Below, piece after piece: positions 33,193-42,834 of a stretch of DNA of 63,066 bases. The first letter of the stretch is position 1; every line of letters starts with the position of its first letter. This DNA is from an uncultured Eubacteriales bacterium (GTDB taxonomy: Bacteria > Bacillota > Clostridia > Oscillospirales > Oscillospiraceae). The notes beneath the pieces are model-generated. The model was given only the letters and a program-made list of their open reading frames with translations. It did no database searches and was not told the DNA's origin. Both the position numbers and the translations under genes were made by a program. The stretch lies in NCBI GenBank assembly GCA_900316745.1, contig ONEB01000014.1:416-63481 (forward strand). The letters are read 5' to 3'.

Positions 33193-34475
33193 ATTATATT
33201 CCCGACAAGCGTTTCACCGTCGACACCGGTAATTAGGACATTTCGCACAACCCCGTGCAGATCCTTACCCGAAGCGGAAACCATGCAATAGTTTTCCGCG
33301 TGCCCGATCCAGCTGCCGTCGTGCTCTGTCTCAAAGAGGACGGAGAGCGTGCGTCCGATCTGCCGCCGGAGATACGCCTTCCGCGTCTCGTTTGCAGCTG
33401 TCTGCGCCTCATGGGCGCGGGCGTTTTTCACCTTGTGAGAAAGCTGCTCCGGCAGGGCGTCCGCTTTTGTGCCGGGGCGGCGCGAGTACGGAAACACATG
33501 TACCTGCGAAAAGCCGATCTCCTTCAAAAACGCGAGCGTCGCTGCCTGATCCGCTTCGGTCTCTCCGGGAAAGCCCGTGATCAGATCCGCGGTCAGTGCG
33601 CAGTCCGGAAAGGCCGTGCGCAGGCGCGAGCAGACCGTTTTGAAAAAGGCGGTGTCATACTTCCGGTTCATCCGCTTCAGGGTGCGGTCACAGCCGCTCT
33701 GGAGGGAGAGATGGAAATGATCGCAAACCGCGCCGCAGGCTGCAAGGCGCGTGCAGAATTCTTCCGTGACAACCGTCGGCTCAAGTGAGCCGAGACGAAG
33801 ACGCAGAGTATTGCCGCCCGCATGCGCTGCGAGGACGGCGTCCGCCAGATTCGGCTTTCCGGGCAGATCCTGCCCGTAAGACGCGATCTCAATGCCGGTG
33901 AGCACCAGCTCGCAAAAACCGGCGTCGGCAAGCTTTTTCGCCTCAGCCGTGATCTGATCAAGCGGAAGGCTGCGGATGCGTCCGCGCGTGAACGGGATCA
34001 CGCAATACGTACAGAAGTTCGTGCATCCGTCCTGGATCTTGAGCATGGCGCGCGTTCTGCCGTCCACGGCGCCGGACGGCAGCGATTCAAAGGTGAAGCG
34101 GTGAAACGGATCATCCACATACCGCAGCCGCTCACGCTCACGCAGCGCTTTCACAATATCCTCCACGAAGGCATGCTTATCGCCGCTGCCGTGGATGACG
34201 TCCGCGCCGATCTCGGCAGCGTCGTCCGGCGAGAGCTGTGACCAGCAGCCGCAGACGGCAGTCAGCGCATCCGGATATTTCTGCTGCAGCTTGCGGATCG
34301 TCTGGCGGGACTTGCGCCCGCCCTCCGCGGTAACGGCGCAGGTATTCACGATGACAAGATCCACAGGGTCGTCCTCCCGCGCGGCGGTAAGGCCCTGCTC
34401 GTGCAGCAAAGTTTCAACTGCCTGCGCTTCATATTGGTTGACCTTGCAGCCAAGGGCGGTTATAATGTAATGCAT
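33189..34475 (-). CDS. mtaB: tRNA t6A37 methylthiotransferase
   Basis: This radical SAM enzyme adds a methylthio group to t6A37 in tRNAs reading ANN codons. The N-terminal cluster cysteines are C10, C46 and C75 (or C77), and the radical SAM motif is in DGCTNFCTYC. A TRAM-type RNA-binding region forms the C-terminus. The start YIITALGCKVNQYE and the 428-residue length favour MtaB over MiaB or RimO. It diverges from nifS with only 32 bases between the starts. Confidence 0.93.
   Translation of the reverse strand: MHYIITALGCKVNQYEAQAVETLLHEQGLTAAREDDPVDLVIVNTCAVTAEGGRKSRQTIRKLQQKYPDALTAVCGCWSQLSPDDAAEIGADVIHGSGDKHAFVEDIVKALRERERLRYVDDPFHRFTFESLPSGAVDGRTRAMLKIQDGCTNFCTYCVIPFTRGRIRSLPLDQITAEAKKLADAGFCELVLTGIEIASYGQDLPGKPNLADAVLAAHAGGNTLRLRLGSLEPTVVTEEFCTRLAACGAVCDHFHLSLQSGCDRTLKRMNRKYDTAFFKTVCSRLRTAFPDCALTADLITGFPGETEADQAATLAFLKEIGFSQVHVFPYSRRPGTKADALPEQLSHKVKNARAHEAQTAANETRKAYLRRQIGRTLSVLFETEHDGSWIGHAENYCMVSASGKDLHGVVRNVLITGVDGETLVGNII
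34438..34466 (+). promoter_or_regulatory. nifS promoter inside mtaB
   Basis: TTGACC (34438-34443), a 17-base spacer and a consensus TATAAT (34461-34466) lie within the first codons of the divergent mtaB gene, about 42 bases before the nifS start. Confidence 0.75.
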
Positions 34476-34507
34476 GGTAACAACTCCGATTTCAGAAAGG
34501 TATCTCT

Positions 34508-35641
34508 ATGGAATGCTATTTTGACAACGCCGCGACAACGCGTGTATGTCCCGAAGCGGCGCAGGCCGCGATGCAGATGATGACAGAGAATTACGGCAAC
34601 CCGAGCGCCACCTATACGCTCGGGCGCAATGCCAAAGCGGCTGTCGATCAGGCGCGGAAACAGGTCGCGGACGCGCTCGGCTGCAAGCCGGAAAACCTCT
34701 ATTACACATCCTGCGGCTCTGAGGGCGACAACTGGGCGATCCTCTCCGGCGCGCACATGATGCATCGTCACGGCAAGCATATCATCAGCTCTCAGGTTGA
34801 GCACGATGCCGTTCGCCGTTCTCTCGACGCGCTGGAAAAAGAGGGCTATACGGTCACGCGTCTGGCGCCGAACGCGCTGGGCGGCATTGACGCCGAGCAG
34901 GTGGCCGAGGCGCTGCGACCTGACACGGTGCTCGTCTCTCTGATGATGGTGAACAACGAGACCGGCGCGATCACAGACATCGCCGCCGTGGCGCGCGCAC
35001 TCAAAAAAGCGGGAAGCGAGGCGCTGCTGCACACCGACGCTGTTCAGGGATTTTTGAAAGTCCCATTTCGCGCGGACAAGCTGGGTGCCGATCTCATCAC
35101 AATCAGCGGTCACAAGATCCACGCCCCGAAGGGCATCGGCGCGCTCTATATCCGCAGCGGTCTGAAGCTGCCGCCCTATATCCTCGGCGGCGGACAGGAG
35201 CGCGGGATGCGCGCCGGAACCGAGGCCACACCGCAGATCGCCGCTTTCGGCGCGGCGGCGGAGCTCGGGAAAAAGCAAATGCCGCAGGCTCTGGAGCACA
35301 TGACGCAGCTGCGCGACCACATCAGAAGCACGCTCTCGGCAGAGCTTGCCGATGTGCAGTTCATCGGCGGCGGCGCGCCGCATATTCTCAGTCTCTCGCT
35401 GCCGGGATACCGCAGTGAGGTGCTCATGAATTATCTCGAAGCACAGAACATTTATACATCAAAAAGCTCCGCCTGCAAAAAGGGCGGACGGAGCCATGTT
35501 TTGGAGGCAATGGGGCTTCCTGCGCGTGTAATCGACGGCGCCCTGCGCATCAGCTTTTCGCGCTATACGACGCTCGAGGAGGCTGACATGCTGTGTCAGA
35601 CTCTGATCCGGGCGCACGACTCACTCTTTCCCGCTCTTTGA
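34508..35641 (+). CDS. cysteine desulfurase (NifS/IscS type)
   Basis: This PLP enzyme frees sulfur from cysteine for iron-sulfur clusters or tRNA thiolation. It starts CYFDNAATTRV. The PLP lysine is in SGHKIHAPKG (about residue 202), and the active cysteine is in SKSSACKKGG (about residue 322) on the mobile loop. The 377-residue length fits the NifS-like group. Its divergence from mtaB, an iron-sulfur enzyme, fits a supply role. No iscU or mnmA lies next to it. Its last 21 bases overlap the end of the convergent permease gene. Confidence 0.93.
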   Translation: MECYFDNAATTRVCPEAAQAAMQMMTENYGNPSATYTLGRNAKAAVDQARKQVADALGCKPENLYYTSCGSEGDNWAILSGAHMMHRHGKHIISSQVEHDAVRRSLDALEKEGYTVTRLAPNALGGIDAEQVAEALRPDTVLVSLMMVNNETGAITDIAAVARALKKAGSEALLHTDAVQGFLKVPFRADKLGADLITISGHKIHAPKGIGALYIRSGLKLPPYILGGGQERGMRAGTEATPQIAAFGAAAELGKKQMPQALEHMTQLRDHIRSTLSAELADVQFIGGGAPHILSLSLPGYRSEVLMNYLEAQNIYTSKSSACKKGGRSHVLEAMGLPARVIDGALRISFSRYTTLEEADMLCQTLIRAHDSLFPAL

Positions 35642-36910
35642 CGGCGGCGCGGCGTTTTCCGCCGCAACAGGATTCGACGGGATGGGTTTGAGCGTATCCG
35701 GATCGATCCCGACAATATCGACATAGGCTGCGGTCTCGGTTGCGAGGCCGCGGTTTTTTAGTCTCTTATCGACGAGAATCTCAAGGCCGGAATACAGCAC
35801 CGCAAACAGCGGAACCGCGAGGATCATGCCGACGACGCCGAACAGACCGCCGCCGAGCAGAATCGCAAACATGATCCAGAAGCCGTTGATGCCGATCGAG
35901 CTGCCGAGGATCTTCGGCCCGATGATATTGCCGTCGATCTGCTGCAGGACGATGATGAAGATGACATAGATCAGCGCTTTGGTGGGTGATACAAGCAGAA
36001 TGATCAGCGCGGTCGGAATGCCGCCGATGAACGGGCCGAAAACCGGAATGATATTCGTCACACCGACGACCACGCTCACAAGGACGATATACGGCATTTT
36101 TAGAATGCTGCAAACGATATAGCAGATGATGCCGATGATCGCGGAATCGATGATCTTGCCGTTGATAAAGCCGTTGAACGCGCGGTCCGTGAAGCGTACG
36201 GCAGAGAGAATGGTGTCCGTATTCTTCACGGAGAAGCAGCTGTACAGGAGCTTCTTGCATTTTGCGGAAAACGTCTCCACATTTCCGAGCACATAGCAGG
36301 CCACGACAAAGCCGATCAGGATATTCAGCACCGTGCGCAGAACGGAATACAGGCCGGTGGAGAGGTTCGTGATGATCTTGCTCAGATACGGCAGAACCGC
36401 GCTGCGCGCCCAGTCCACGAGCGTCTGGGACGCATGCCCGGTCGTTTCCAGCAGGATCTGCTCCGCCTGCGGATAGTCCTTCAGGAAATTCGTGATCCAG
36501 GCGCTGATCGTGTCGTAGTATTCCGGTGCGCTTGTGACGATGCTCTCAATGCTCACATAGAGCTGCGGGACGACGAGATACAGCAGCATGGCGATCAAAA
36601 ACAGCGCCACCACGACCGAGATCAAAATCGAAAGCGCGCGTGCAAGCTTCCGGTTGTTCTTTTTCGGGAACGCTTTTTTCAGGAGCGGAAAGATCGTGTT
36701 CTGCTCCAGAAACTTCACGATCGGCCAGAGCAGATAGGAGATCACAAGGCCCCAGATGATCGGGCTCAGAATGCTGGTGACCGTGTTGATGTTCCTGAAA
36801 AAGCCCTTGCTGTTCGTCAGGAGCATATAGAAAGCGAGTTCCGCCGCTATCACGAGAAACGCGGTTACGCCCCACTTGAAATATTCACTTCTTGCAAGAA
36901 AACGCTTCAT
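35621..36910 (-). CDS. AI-2E family transporter
   Basis: This integral membrane protein of 429 residues has about seven or eight hydrophobic segments and the family block ITNIIPVFGPFIGGIPTALI. Members export or pass varied small solutes; some were linked to autoinducer-2, others to sodium/proton antiport. The substrate cannot be inferred. The C-terminal tail is proline- and alanine-rich. It is convergent with nifS and divergent from the carboxypeptidase gene. Confidence 0.88.
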   Translation of the reverse strand: MKRFLARSEYFKWGVTAFLVIAAELAFYMLLTNSKGFFRNINTVTSILSPIIWGLVISYLLWPIVKFLEQNTIFPLLKKAFPKKNNRKLARALSILISVVVALFLIAMLLYLVVPQLYVSIESIVTSAPEYYDTISAWITNFLKDYPQAEQILLETTGHASQTLVDWARSAVLPYLSKIITNLSTGLYSVLRTVLNILIGFVVACYVLGNVETFSAKCKKLLYSCFSVKNTDTILSAVRFTDRAFNGFINGKIIDSAIIGIICYIVCSILKMPYIVLVSVVVGVTNIIPVFGPFIGGIPTALIILLVSPTKALIYVIFIIVLQQIDGNIIGPKILGSSIGINGFWIMFAILLGGGLFGVVGMILAVPLFAVLYSGLEILVDKRLKNRGLATETAAYVDIVGIDPDTLKPIPSNPVAAENAAPPSKSGKE

Positions 36911-37097
36911 AATTCAGCCTTCATTTCAACGTGATTTGTCTGCAAGATCATTATTTACATATTGTACTATTTTCAACCATGCCGCGTCAACCGCAATCGA
37001 CAATTTTTTTGGCAATCAGCCGGTGCTGCGCGCATGCTATTTCCTCTTCCTTTCGCATATCATGGCAGTAACCCCGATTGGAAAGGATGGCAAAGGG

Positions 37098-38225
37098 ATG
37101 AAACGAGCTTTGATCTGGATTCTGGCGTTTGTGCTTCTCACCTCTCCGGTGCTGGCCGCGCCTGACGCGCAGAGCGACAGCATGCAACTCTCAGCGGATG
37201 CAGCCGTACTGATGGAGCAGCAAACCGGACAGATCCTCTACGAAAAGAACGCTCACGAGCATCTGGCTCCGGCAAGCGTGACAAAGGTCATGACGATTCT
37301 GCTCATTGCAGAGATGATCGACAGCGGCGCAATGCAGCTGACAGATCCCGTGACAGCAAGCGCGACAGCGGCGGCAATGGGCGGCAGTCAGGTCTATCTG
37401 GAGGCCGGCGAAAGCATGACTGTGGACGAGATGCTCAAATGCATCGTCGTCGCTTCAGCGAACGACTGCGCCGTTGCGATGGCAGAGCACATCTCCGGCA
37501 CCGAGACAGCCTTCGCCGACCGCATGAATCAGCGCGCAGCCGAGCTGGGACTGCAGGACACGCATTTTGTAAACTGCACCGGCTTGACCGATGACGACGC
37601 ACACTACACCTCAGCCTATGATATCGCCGTTATGAGCCGTGAAGTCATGCGTCATGCGTGGCTGCGGGACTACACGACCATCTGGATGGACAATATCCGC
37701 GGCGGTGAATTCGGTCTGAGCAACACCAACAAGCTGGTTCGAAACTATCAGGGCGCGACGGGACTGAAAACCGGCTTTACAAACAAGGCGATGTATTGTC
37801 TGTCTGCAACCGCGCAGCGCGACAATGACGCGTTTATTGCCGTTGTGCTGCACGCGCCGAGTTCGGCAGAGCGATTTGAGGATGCGCAGGCATTATTAAA
37901 CTATGCATTTGCAAACTTTACGGTTTACTCCCCCGCCGCAAACACGGTTCTGCCGCCGGTCCGCATTCAGCTCGGAACCTGCCAGAGCATTCAGCCGGTC
38001 TTTCCGGACGGCTCAGAGATCGTGACGGCAAAGGGATCGGAGCTCAGCTGCCGATGCGAGCTGCCCGAGTCTCTTCCCGCTCCCGTAAAGGCAGGCGACG
38101 AGATCGGAACTGTTTCGGTCCTGAACGGCGAGCAGGTCGTGCAGCAAATCTCCGTGACCGCGCCGGAAGACGTGCCGAGAATCACAGTCAAAGAGCTGTG
38201 GAAAACGATCCTGGGCGCGCTCTGA
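37098..38225 (+). CDS. D-alanyl-D-alanine carboxypeptidase (PBP5/DacF type)
   Basis: This exported penicillin-binding protein trims the terminal D-Ala of peptidoglycan stem peptides. It has a signal peptide at residues 1-20 (cleavage near VLAAP) and the three active-site motifs SVTK (S60, K63), SAN (S120) and KTG (224-226). A C-terminal PBP5-like beta domain (about 280-370) follows. The 375 residues from ATG 37098 give a proper signal peptide; earlier in-frame ATGs would not. Relatives of DacF act in spore cortex formation, but a vegetative role is equally possible. Confidence 0.93.
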   Translation: MKRALIWILAFVLLTSPVLAAPDAQSDSMQLSADAAVLMEQQTGQILYEKNAHEHLAPASVTKVMTILLIAEMIDSGAMQLTDPVTASATAAAMGGSQVYLEAGESMTVDEMLKCIVVASANDCAVAMAEHISGTETAFADRMNQRAAELGLQDTHFVNCTGLTDDDAHYTSAYDIAVMSREVMRHAWLRDYTTIWMDNIRGGEFGLSNTNKLVRNYQGATGLKTGFTNKAMYCLSATAQRDNDAFIAVVLHAPSSAERFEDAQALLNYAFANFTVYSPAANTVLPPVRIQLGTCQSIQPVFPDGSEIVTAKGSELSCRCELPESLPAPVKAGDEIGTVSVLNGEQVVQQISVTAPEDVPRITVKELWKTILGAL

Positions 38226-38258
38226 GGCTTGAAACAAAGTCCGGTATGCAAAATATGG

Positions 38259-38286
38259 TTGCGAAAATCCGGGATTGATGTATACT
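38259..38286 (+). promoter_or_regulatory. pgi promoter
   Basis: TTGCGA (38259-38264), a 16-base spacer and TATACT (38281-38286) lie about 67 bases before the pgi start. Confidence 0.55.
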
Positions 38287-38353
38287 GTATTCAGAATGAT
38301 ATCCGGATCTGTCCGATCCATCATTGATTCTACACAGAAGAGAGGTAAAAACA

Positions 38354-39634
38354 ATGCTGAAGGTTGATCTTTCCGGTGCTTCCTCATTTTTTGACGCAGC
38401 CGGTCCCGATTTTGCGGCTGCCGCCGCTGCCCACCGCACGCTGGCGGAGCGCTCCGGCGCCGGGTCTGACTTTACCGGGTGGCTGGATCTGCCGCAGAAG
38501 GTGAAAGCCGGCGAGCTGCGTCAGGTTCTGGCAGCAGCGTCTCACATCCGCGGTCGTTCCGAAACGCTTGTCGTCGTCGGAATCGGCGGATCCTATCTCG
38601 GCGCCAAGGGCGCGATCGAGCTGCTGCGTCCTCGTCCGCAGAGCGGCGATCCCAAAATCATTTTTGCCGGCAACTCCATGTCGCCCGACGCGCTGATGGG
38701 GCTGCTTGAGGAGCTGGGCGAGACGGATTTTGATATCAACGTCATCTCCAAATCCGGCACCACGCTCGAGCCCGCGCTCGCCTTCCGCATGTTCCGGGGT
38801 CTGCTGGAAGCAAAATACGGTCCTGACAGGGCGAAAAAGCGCATCATCGCCACGACCGACGCCAAGCGCGGCGTTCTGAAAACGATGGCGAATGAAGAGG
38901 GCTGGGAGACGTTCATCGTTCCCGATGACGTCGGCGGCCGTTACAGCGTGCTCTCCCCCGTCGGTCTTCTGCCGATGGCAGCAGCCGGCATCGACGTCAG
39001 CACCGTGATCGACGCCGCCATCGAAGCCTTTGCCGCGATGGATCAGCGTTCTCCCGAAAACCCCGCATGGCAATATGCCGCCGCCCGACAGCATCTGTAT
39101 CGTCTCGGCAAGTCCATTGAGATCCTTGCCTGCTACGAGCCCTCTTTCCGCTTCATGGCGGAGTGGTGGAAGCAGCTCTACGGCGAGAGCGAGGGCAAAA
39201 ACGGCATCGGCATCTATCCGGCGTCTGTGGAATACAACGCCGACCTGCACTCCATGGGACAGTATGTGCAGGATGGTCCGCGTACGCTGATGGAGACGGT
39301 CGTGAGCTTTGAAAAGCCGCAGAACGAATTTACCGTTCCCTTTGCCATGGGCGATCCCGATCAGCTGAACTATCTCGCGGGCCGCAAGCTCAGCGACATC
39401 AGCCGTGTCGCCCAGGAGGCCGTCAAGGCAGCGCACATTGCCGGCGGCGTTCCGAATATGGAAGTCCGCGTCGAGAAGCGCGACGAGGTCGGCTTTGCGC
39501 AGCTGGTCGCGTTCTTCGAGCTGGCATGCGGCATCTCCGGCTATATGTCCGGCGTCAATCCGTTCGATCAGCCCGGCGTAGAGGCTTACAAGAAGAACAT
39601 GTTCCGTCTGCTGGAAAAGCCGGGCGCGGTCTGA
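38354..39634 (+). CDS. pgi: glucose-6-phosphate isomerase
   Basis: This enzyme interconverts glucose-6-phosphate and fructose-6-phosphate. The sugar-phosphate loop GIGGSYLGAKG, the VISKSGTTLEPALAFR block and the C-terminal NPFDQPGVEAYKKNMF signature are all present. The 426 residues from ATG 38354 (GAGAGG 8 bases upstream) are slightly shorter than many homologues but complete. It is monocistronic by context. A 635-codon open frame on the opposite strand is an artefact of codon bias. Confidence 0.96.
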   Translation: MLKVDLSGASSFFDAAGPDFAAAAAAHRTLAERSGAGSDFTGWLDLPQKVKAGELRQVLAAASHIRGRSETLVVVGIGGSYLGAKGAIELLRPRPQSGDPKIIFAGNSMSPDALMGLLEELGETDFDINVISKSGTTLEPALAFRMFRGLLEAKYGPDRAKKRIIATTDAKRGVLKTMANEEGWETFIVPDDVGGRYSVLSPVGLLPMAAAGIDVSTVIDAAIEAFAAMDQRSPENPAWQYAAARQHLYRLGKSIEILACYEPSFRFMAEWWKQLYGESEGKNGIGIYPASVEYNADLHSMGQYVQDGPRTLMETVVSFEKPQNEFTVPFAMGDPDQLNYLAGRKLSDISRVAQEAVKAAHIAGGVPNMEVRVEKRDEVGFAQLVAFFELACGISGYMSGVNPFDQPGVEAYKKNMFRLLEKPGAV

Positions 39635-39760
39635 TCCCGTCCCTATAAAATCATCAAAATAACGTTTTGAAGTTGCACTGCGGCAAAAAACGTGGTAAGC
39701 TAGGAATGGGCATACGCCCGAGGCAAAGCTCAACCATTTACCAAGGAGTGTGAACAACAA

Positions 39761-40174
39761 ATGGTTCAAGTCATCATGGGTCTCAAAGGTTCCGGCAAGA
39801 CCAAGCGTCTTGTTGAAATGGTCTCCACCGCACTCGAAACCGAGTCCGGTTCCATTGTCTGCATCGAAAAGGATAAGAAGCTCACTTATGATATCCCCTA
39901 TCAGGCGCGTTTGATCTTCGCCAGCGATTATTCCATCGGTACAGTTGAATTCTTCAAGGGTCTGCTCAGCGGACTTCACGCCGGAAACTATGACATCACC
40001 CATGTTTTTATTGACAATTTTGTCAAGATGGTCAAGAATGTTTCCGAAGCTGAGATCGCGGATTTCCTTGCCTGGCTGAATGCGTTTTCCGAAAAAGAGA
40101 ACGTCAGCTTCACGGTGAGCATGACGCTTGATCCGGAAACGGTCTCCGAAGAGATCAAGAAATACGTAATCTGA
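39761..40174 (+). CDS. small P-loop protein of unknown function
   Basis: The 137-residue protein starts with a Walker A motif, IMGLKGSGKTK (residues 5-15). A hydrophobic strand ending in acid (YDITHVFIDNF, about 80-90) may serve as Walker B. The order then continues with strand VSFTVSMT. It looks like a minimal P-loop NTPase core without extra domains. AAGGAG lies 10 bases before ATG, and a strong terminator follows, so it is a one-gene unit. No function was recognised. Confidence 0.85.
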   Translation: MVQVIMGLKGSGKTKRLVEMVSTALETESGSIVCIEKDKKLTYDIPYQARLIFASDYSIGTVEFFKGLLSGLHAGNYDITHVFIDNFVKMVKNVSEAEIADFLAWLNAFSEKENVSFTVSMTLDPETVSEEIKKYVI

Positions 40175-40194
40175 CACATCCGACAATACGCTGA

Positions 40195-40228
40195 AGCAGC
40201 CATCTGTTGTTACAGATGGCTGCTTTTT
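40195..40228 (+). terminator. terminator after the P-loop gene
   Basis: A perfect 13-bp stem (40195-40207 with 40212-40224) has loop TGTT, followed by TTTT. Confidence 0.9.
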
Positions 40229-40363
40229 GTAAGTTTTGTACAAATCACTTGCTGAATTTTCTATAAACTGTTGTCTGATTTTAAAACACATTCACGAATA
40301 ACTGTTGTATAATACAAAATAGAGGGTCAAAGCCCCCACTATTCTACTAAATGGAGGGATATC

Positions 40364-42781
40364 ATGAAGCACACGAAAAAACTGCTGGCAATTCTGTTGG
40401 TACTGTGCATGGTCTTCACACTGACCTGCACCGCTCTTGCAGAAGACGGGAAAGACATGGCCGGCAAGATCGTGATCCTGCATTCCAACGACGTTCACGG
40501 CGCGCTGGAAGGCTATGCAAAGATTGCAGGACTGCGGGATGACTATGCCGACAGAGGCGCAGAGGTCATTTTGGCGGACGCAGGCGATTTCAGTCAGGGT
40601 GATCCCTATGTAAGCGTCTCGAAGGGCGCCACGGCGATCCAGCTGATGAACGCAGCGGGCTATGACGTCGCGACGCTCGGCAACCATGAGTTCGACTTCG
40701 GCTATGATCAGCTCATGGCAAACCTCAAGGACGCAAAATTCAAGGTTCTTTGCAGCGATGTGATGAAAGACGGCAAGGCCATTCTGGACGGATACACCAT
40801 TTTGGAAAAGGGCGGCGTGAAGATCGGCTTCTTCGGTCTGGAAACGCCCGAGACCTACACGAAGGTCAATCCCGGTTTGATCCAGGGCGTCACTTTCACG
40901 CAGGGCGATGAACTCTATGCCAATGCGCAGACGCAAATCGACAAGCTGAAAGCGGACGGCGCTGATATCATCGTCTGCCTGAGCCATCTCGGCGTAGACG
41001 CGGAGAGCGAGCCCAACCGCTCTGTTGACGTGTTTGCAAAAACGACCGGCATCGACATCATGCTTGACGGTCACTCTCACACGGTCATGACCGAAGGTGA
41101 GAATAAAGAGCCCATCCAGTCCACCGGCACGAAGTTTGCCAACGTCGGCGTCGTCGTGATCGACGGCTCCACCAAGAAGATCGTGGAGAACAAGCTTGTT
41201 CCCGCCGCGGACATCAAGGATAACGAAGCAGTCCTCGCGGAAGCAAAGAAGATCAAAGCCGAAGTGGATGAACAGTACGGCGCAGTCTTCGCCAAGAGCG
41301 AAGTTGAGCTCAACGGCGACAAGGCGCCCGGCAACCGCAATATGGAGACCAACAATGGCGACCTTATCACCGACGCCATGCTGTGGAGCGTCTTAAATGC
41401 AGGCAGCATCAATGTCCCCGATGAAAACGTTGTCGCCATTACGAACGGCGGCGGCATCCGCGCCTGGATCCACAAAGGCGATGTCTCCATGAAGGATCTC
41501 AACACCGTTCTCCCGTTCGGCAACACGATCGCTGTTGTCTATGTCAAGGGTGCAGAGCTCCTTGAAGCACTTGAGGCTTCCACCTACTGCACACCTACCG
41601 CAGTCGGCGGCTTCCCGCAGATTGCCGGTATGAAGATCACAATCAACACAGACAACGAATATGACAAAGGTGATCAGTATCCCGGCTCCACGTATTTTGG
41701 ACCGAAGAGTATTTCCCGCGTGACCATTGATGAAATCAACGGTCTGCCGTTTGATGAAAGCGCTACCTATGCGGTTGTGACGAACAACTTCTGTGCTGCC
41801 GGCGGCGACACCTATTATGCGTTCAAGGCCGCCAGCGATCAGTTTGACACCAGCATTCCCCTGGATGAAGCGCTGATTCAGTACGTAAAGGAAGAGCTTA
41901 ACGGTGTGATCGGTGAAGAATATGCAGAGCCGCAGGGACGCATCTTCATCGGCAGTGCGGAAGAAATTGCTGCGCGCGACGCTGACGCGCTCTATGAGGC
42001 AGTCAAGGATATCCGTGAGGACAAGGACGCCCTGACCGAAGAATCCTACAAGGCGATCGATGACGCGCTGAAAGCCTATGAAGCTGCCAAAACGCCCGCT
42101 GAGAAAATCAAGGCGATCGAGGGCGTCAAGGATGCGCTTCGTGACATTGAATTCGTTCCCAACGATTTTAAGGACGTAAAGAAAGACGCATGGTATGCGC
42201 CGGCGGTCGACTACGCGGAAGCCACCGGTCTGATGAACGGTGTCGCCGATAACATGTTTGCTCCCGATGGCAAAATGACCCGCGGCATGGTCGTCACTGT
42301 TCTCTATCGTATGGAGGGTGAACCGGACGTCACCGGTGTAAAGACCCCCTTCACCGATGTTTCTGCTGATGCTTACTATGCCGATGCTGTCGCATGGGCG
42401 TTTGACAACGGCATTGTCGATGGCATGAGCGATACGACTTTTGTTCCCAATGATCCTGTGACCCGCGAACAGATGTCCGCGATCCTCATGCGTTACTATG
42501 GCGTGGACACGAAAGTTACGGATGAGATGCAGCCTGATCTGAAGAAGGCGCTTGCAGAAATGTACACCGACGCTGCCAAGATCAGCAATTGGGCAACGCT
42601 CGCCGTCGCTTGCTGCGCCGATACCGGTCTGATGACGGGTGACGTCGCAGGTACATTCCGTCCGGCCGACGGCATGTCTCGCGCTGAGTGCGCGCAGATC
42701 CTGCTGAACATGTTCCAGCTTGGACTTGACAATCTGATTGGCCCCGCGCCGGAAGCCTCTGCTGAAGCCCCCGCAGCATAA
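40364..42781 (+). CDS. surface-anchored 5'-nucleotidase with three SLH domains
   Basis: This 805-residue secreted enzyme begins with a signal peptide (residues 1-26, cleavage near ALAED). A calcineurin-like metallophosphatase domain follows (HSNDVHG, GDFSQGD, GNHEFDFG, GHSHTVM). Next is a 5'-nucleotidase C-terminal domain (NGGGIRAWIHKG) and a helical linker (about 535-595). Three S-layer-homology domains fill about 600-785, before an Ala/Pro-rich end. It should be bound to secondary wall polymers and release phosphate and nucleosides from external nucleotides. TGGAGGG precedes the ATG by 5 bases. A UDP-sugar hydrolase activity is an alternative. Confidence 0.92.
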   Translation: MKHTKKLLAILLVLCMVFTLTCTALAEDGKDMAGKIVILHSNDVHGALEGYAKIAGLRDDYADRGAEVILADAGDFSQGDPYVSVSKGATAIQLMNAAGYDVATLGNHEFDFGYDQLMANLKDAKFKVLCSDVMKDGKAILDGYTILEKGGVKIGFFGLETPETYTKVNPGLIQGVTFTQGDELYANAQTQIDKLKADGADIIVCLSHLGVDAESEPNRSVDVFAKTTGIDIMLDGHSHTVMTEGENKEPIQSTGTKFANVGVVVIDGSTKKIVENKLVPAADIKDNEAVLAEAKKIKAEVDEQYGAVFAKSEVELNGDKAPGNRNMETNNGDLITDAMLWSVLNAGSINVPDENVVAITNGGGIRAWIHKGDVSMKDLNTVLPFGNTIAVVYVKGAELLEALEASTYCTPTAVGGFPQIAGMKITINTDNEYDKGDQYPGSTYFGPKSISRVTIDEINGLPFDESATYAVVTNNFCAAGGDTYYAFKAASDQFDTSIPLDEALIQYVKEELNGVIGEEYAEPQGRIFIGSAEEIAARDADALYEAVKDIREDKDALTEESYKAIDDALKAYEAAKTPAEKIKAIEGVKDALRDIEFVPNDFKDVKKDAWYAPAVDYAEATGLMNGVADNMFAPDGKMTRGMVVTVLYRMEGEPDVTGVKTPFTDVSADAYYADAVAWAFDNGIVDGMSDTTFVPNDPVTREQMSAILMRYYGVDTKVTDEMQPDLKKALAEMYTDAAKISNWATLAVACCADTGLMTGDVAGTFRPADGMSRAECAQILLNMFQLGLDNLIGPAPEASAEAPAA

Positions 42782-42802
42782 AGCAAATCAAATTATTACA
42801 AA

Positions 42803-42833
42803 ACAAGAGACCGCTCAGCGGTCTCTTGTTTTT
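42803..42833. terminator. bidirectional terminator
   Basis: Arms ACAAGAGACCGCT (42803-42815) and its exact inverse (42817-42829) are flanked by TTTTTC on the + strand and by U-rich sequence on the - strand. It separates the nucleotidase gene from the convergent S4 gene. Confidence 0.85.
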
Positions 42834-42834
42834 C

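Noticed and set aside
38384-40291. 635-codon open frame on the - strand
   Set aside because: It lies opposite pgi and the P-loop gene, both of which have clear family motifs, ribosome sites and terminators. It is a codon-bias shadow with no recognisable domain.
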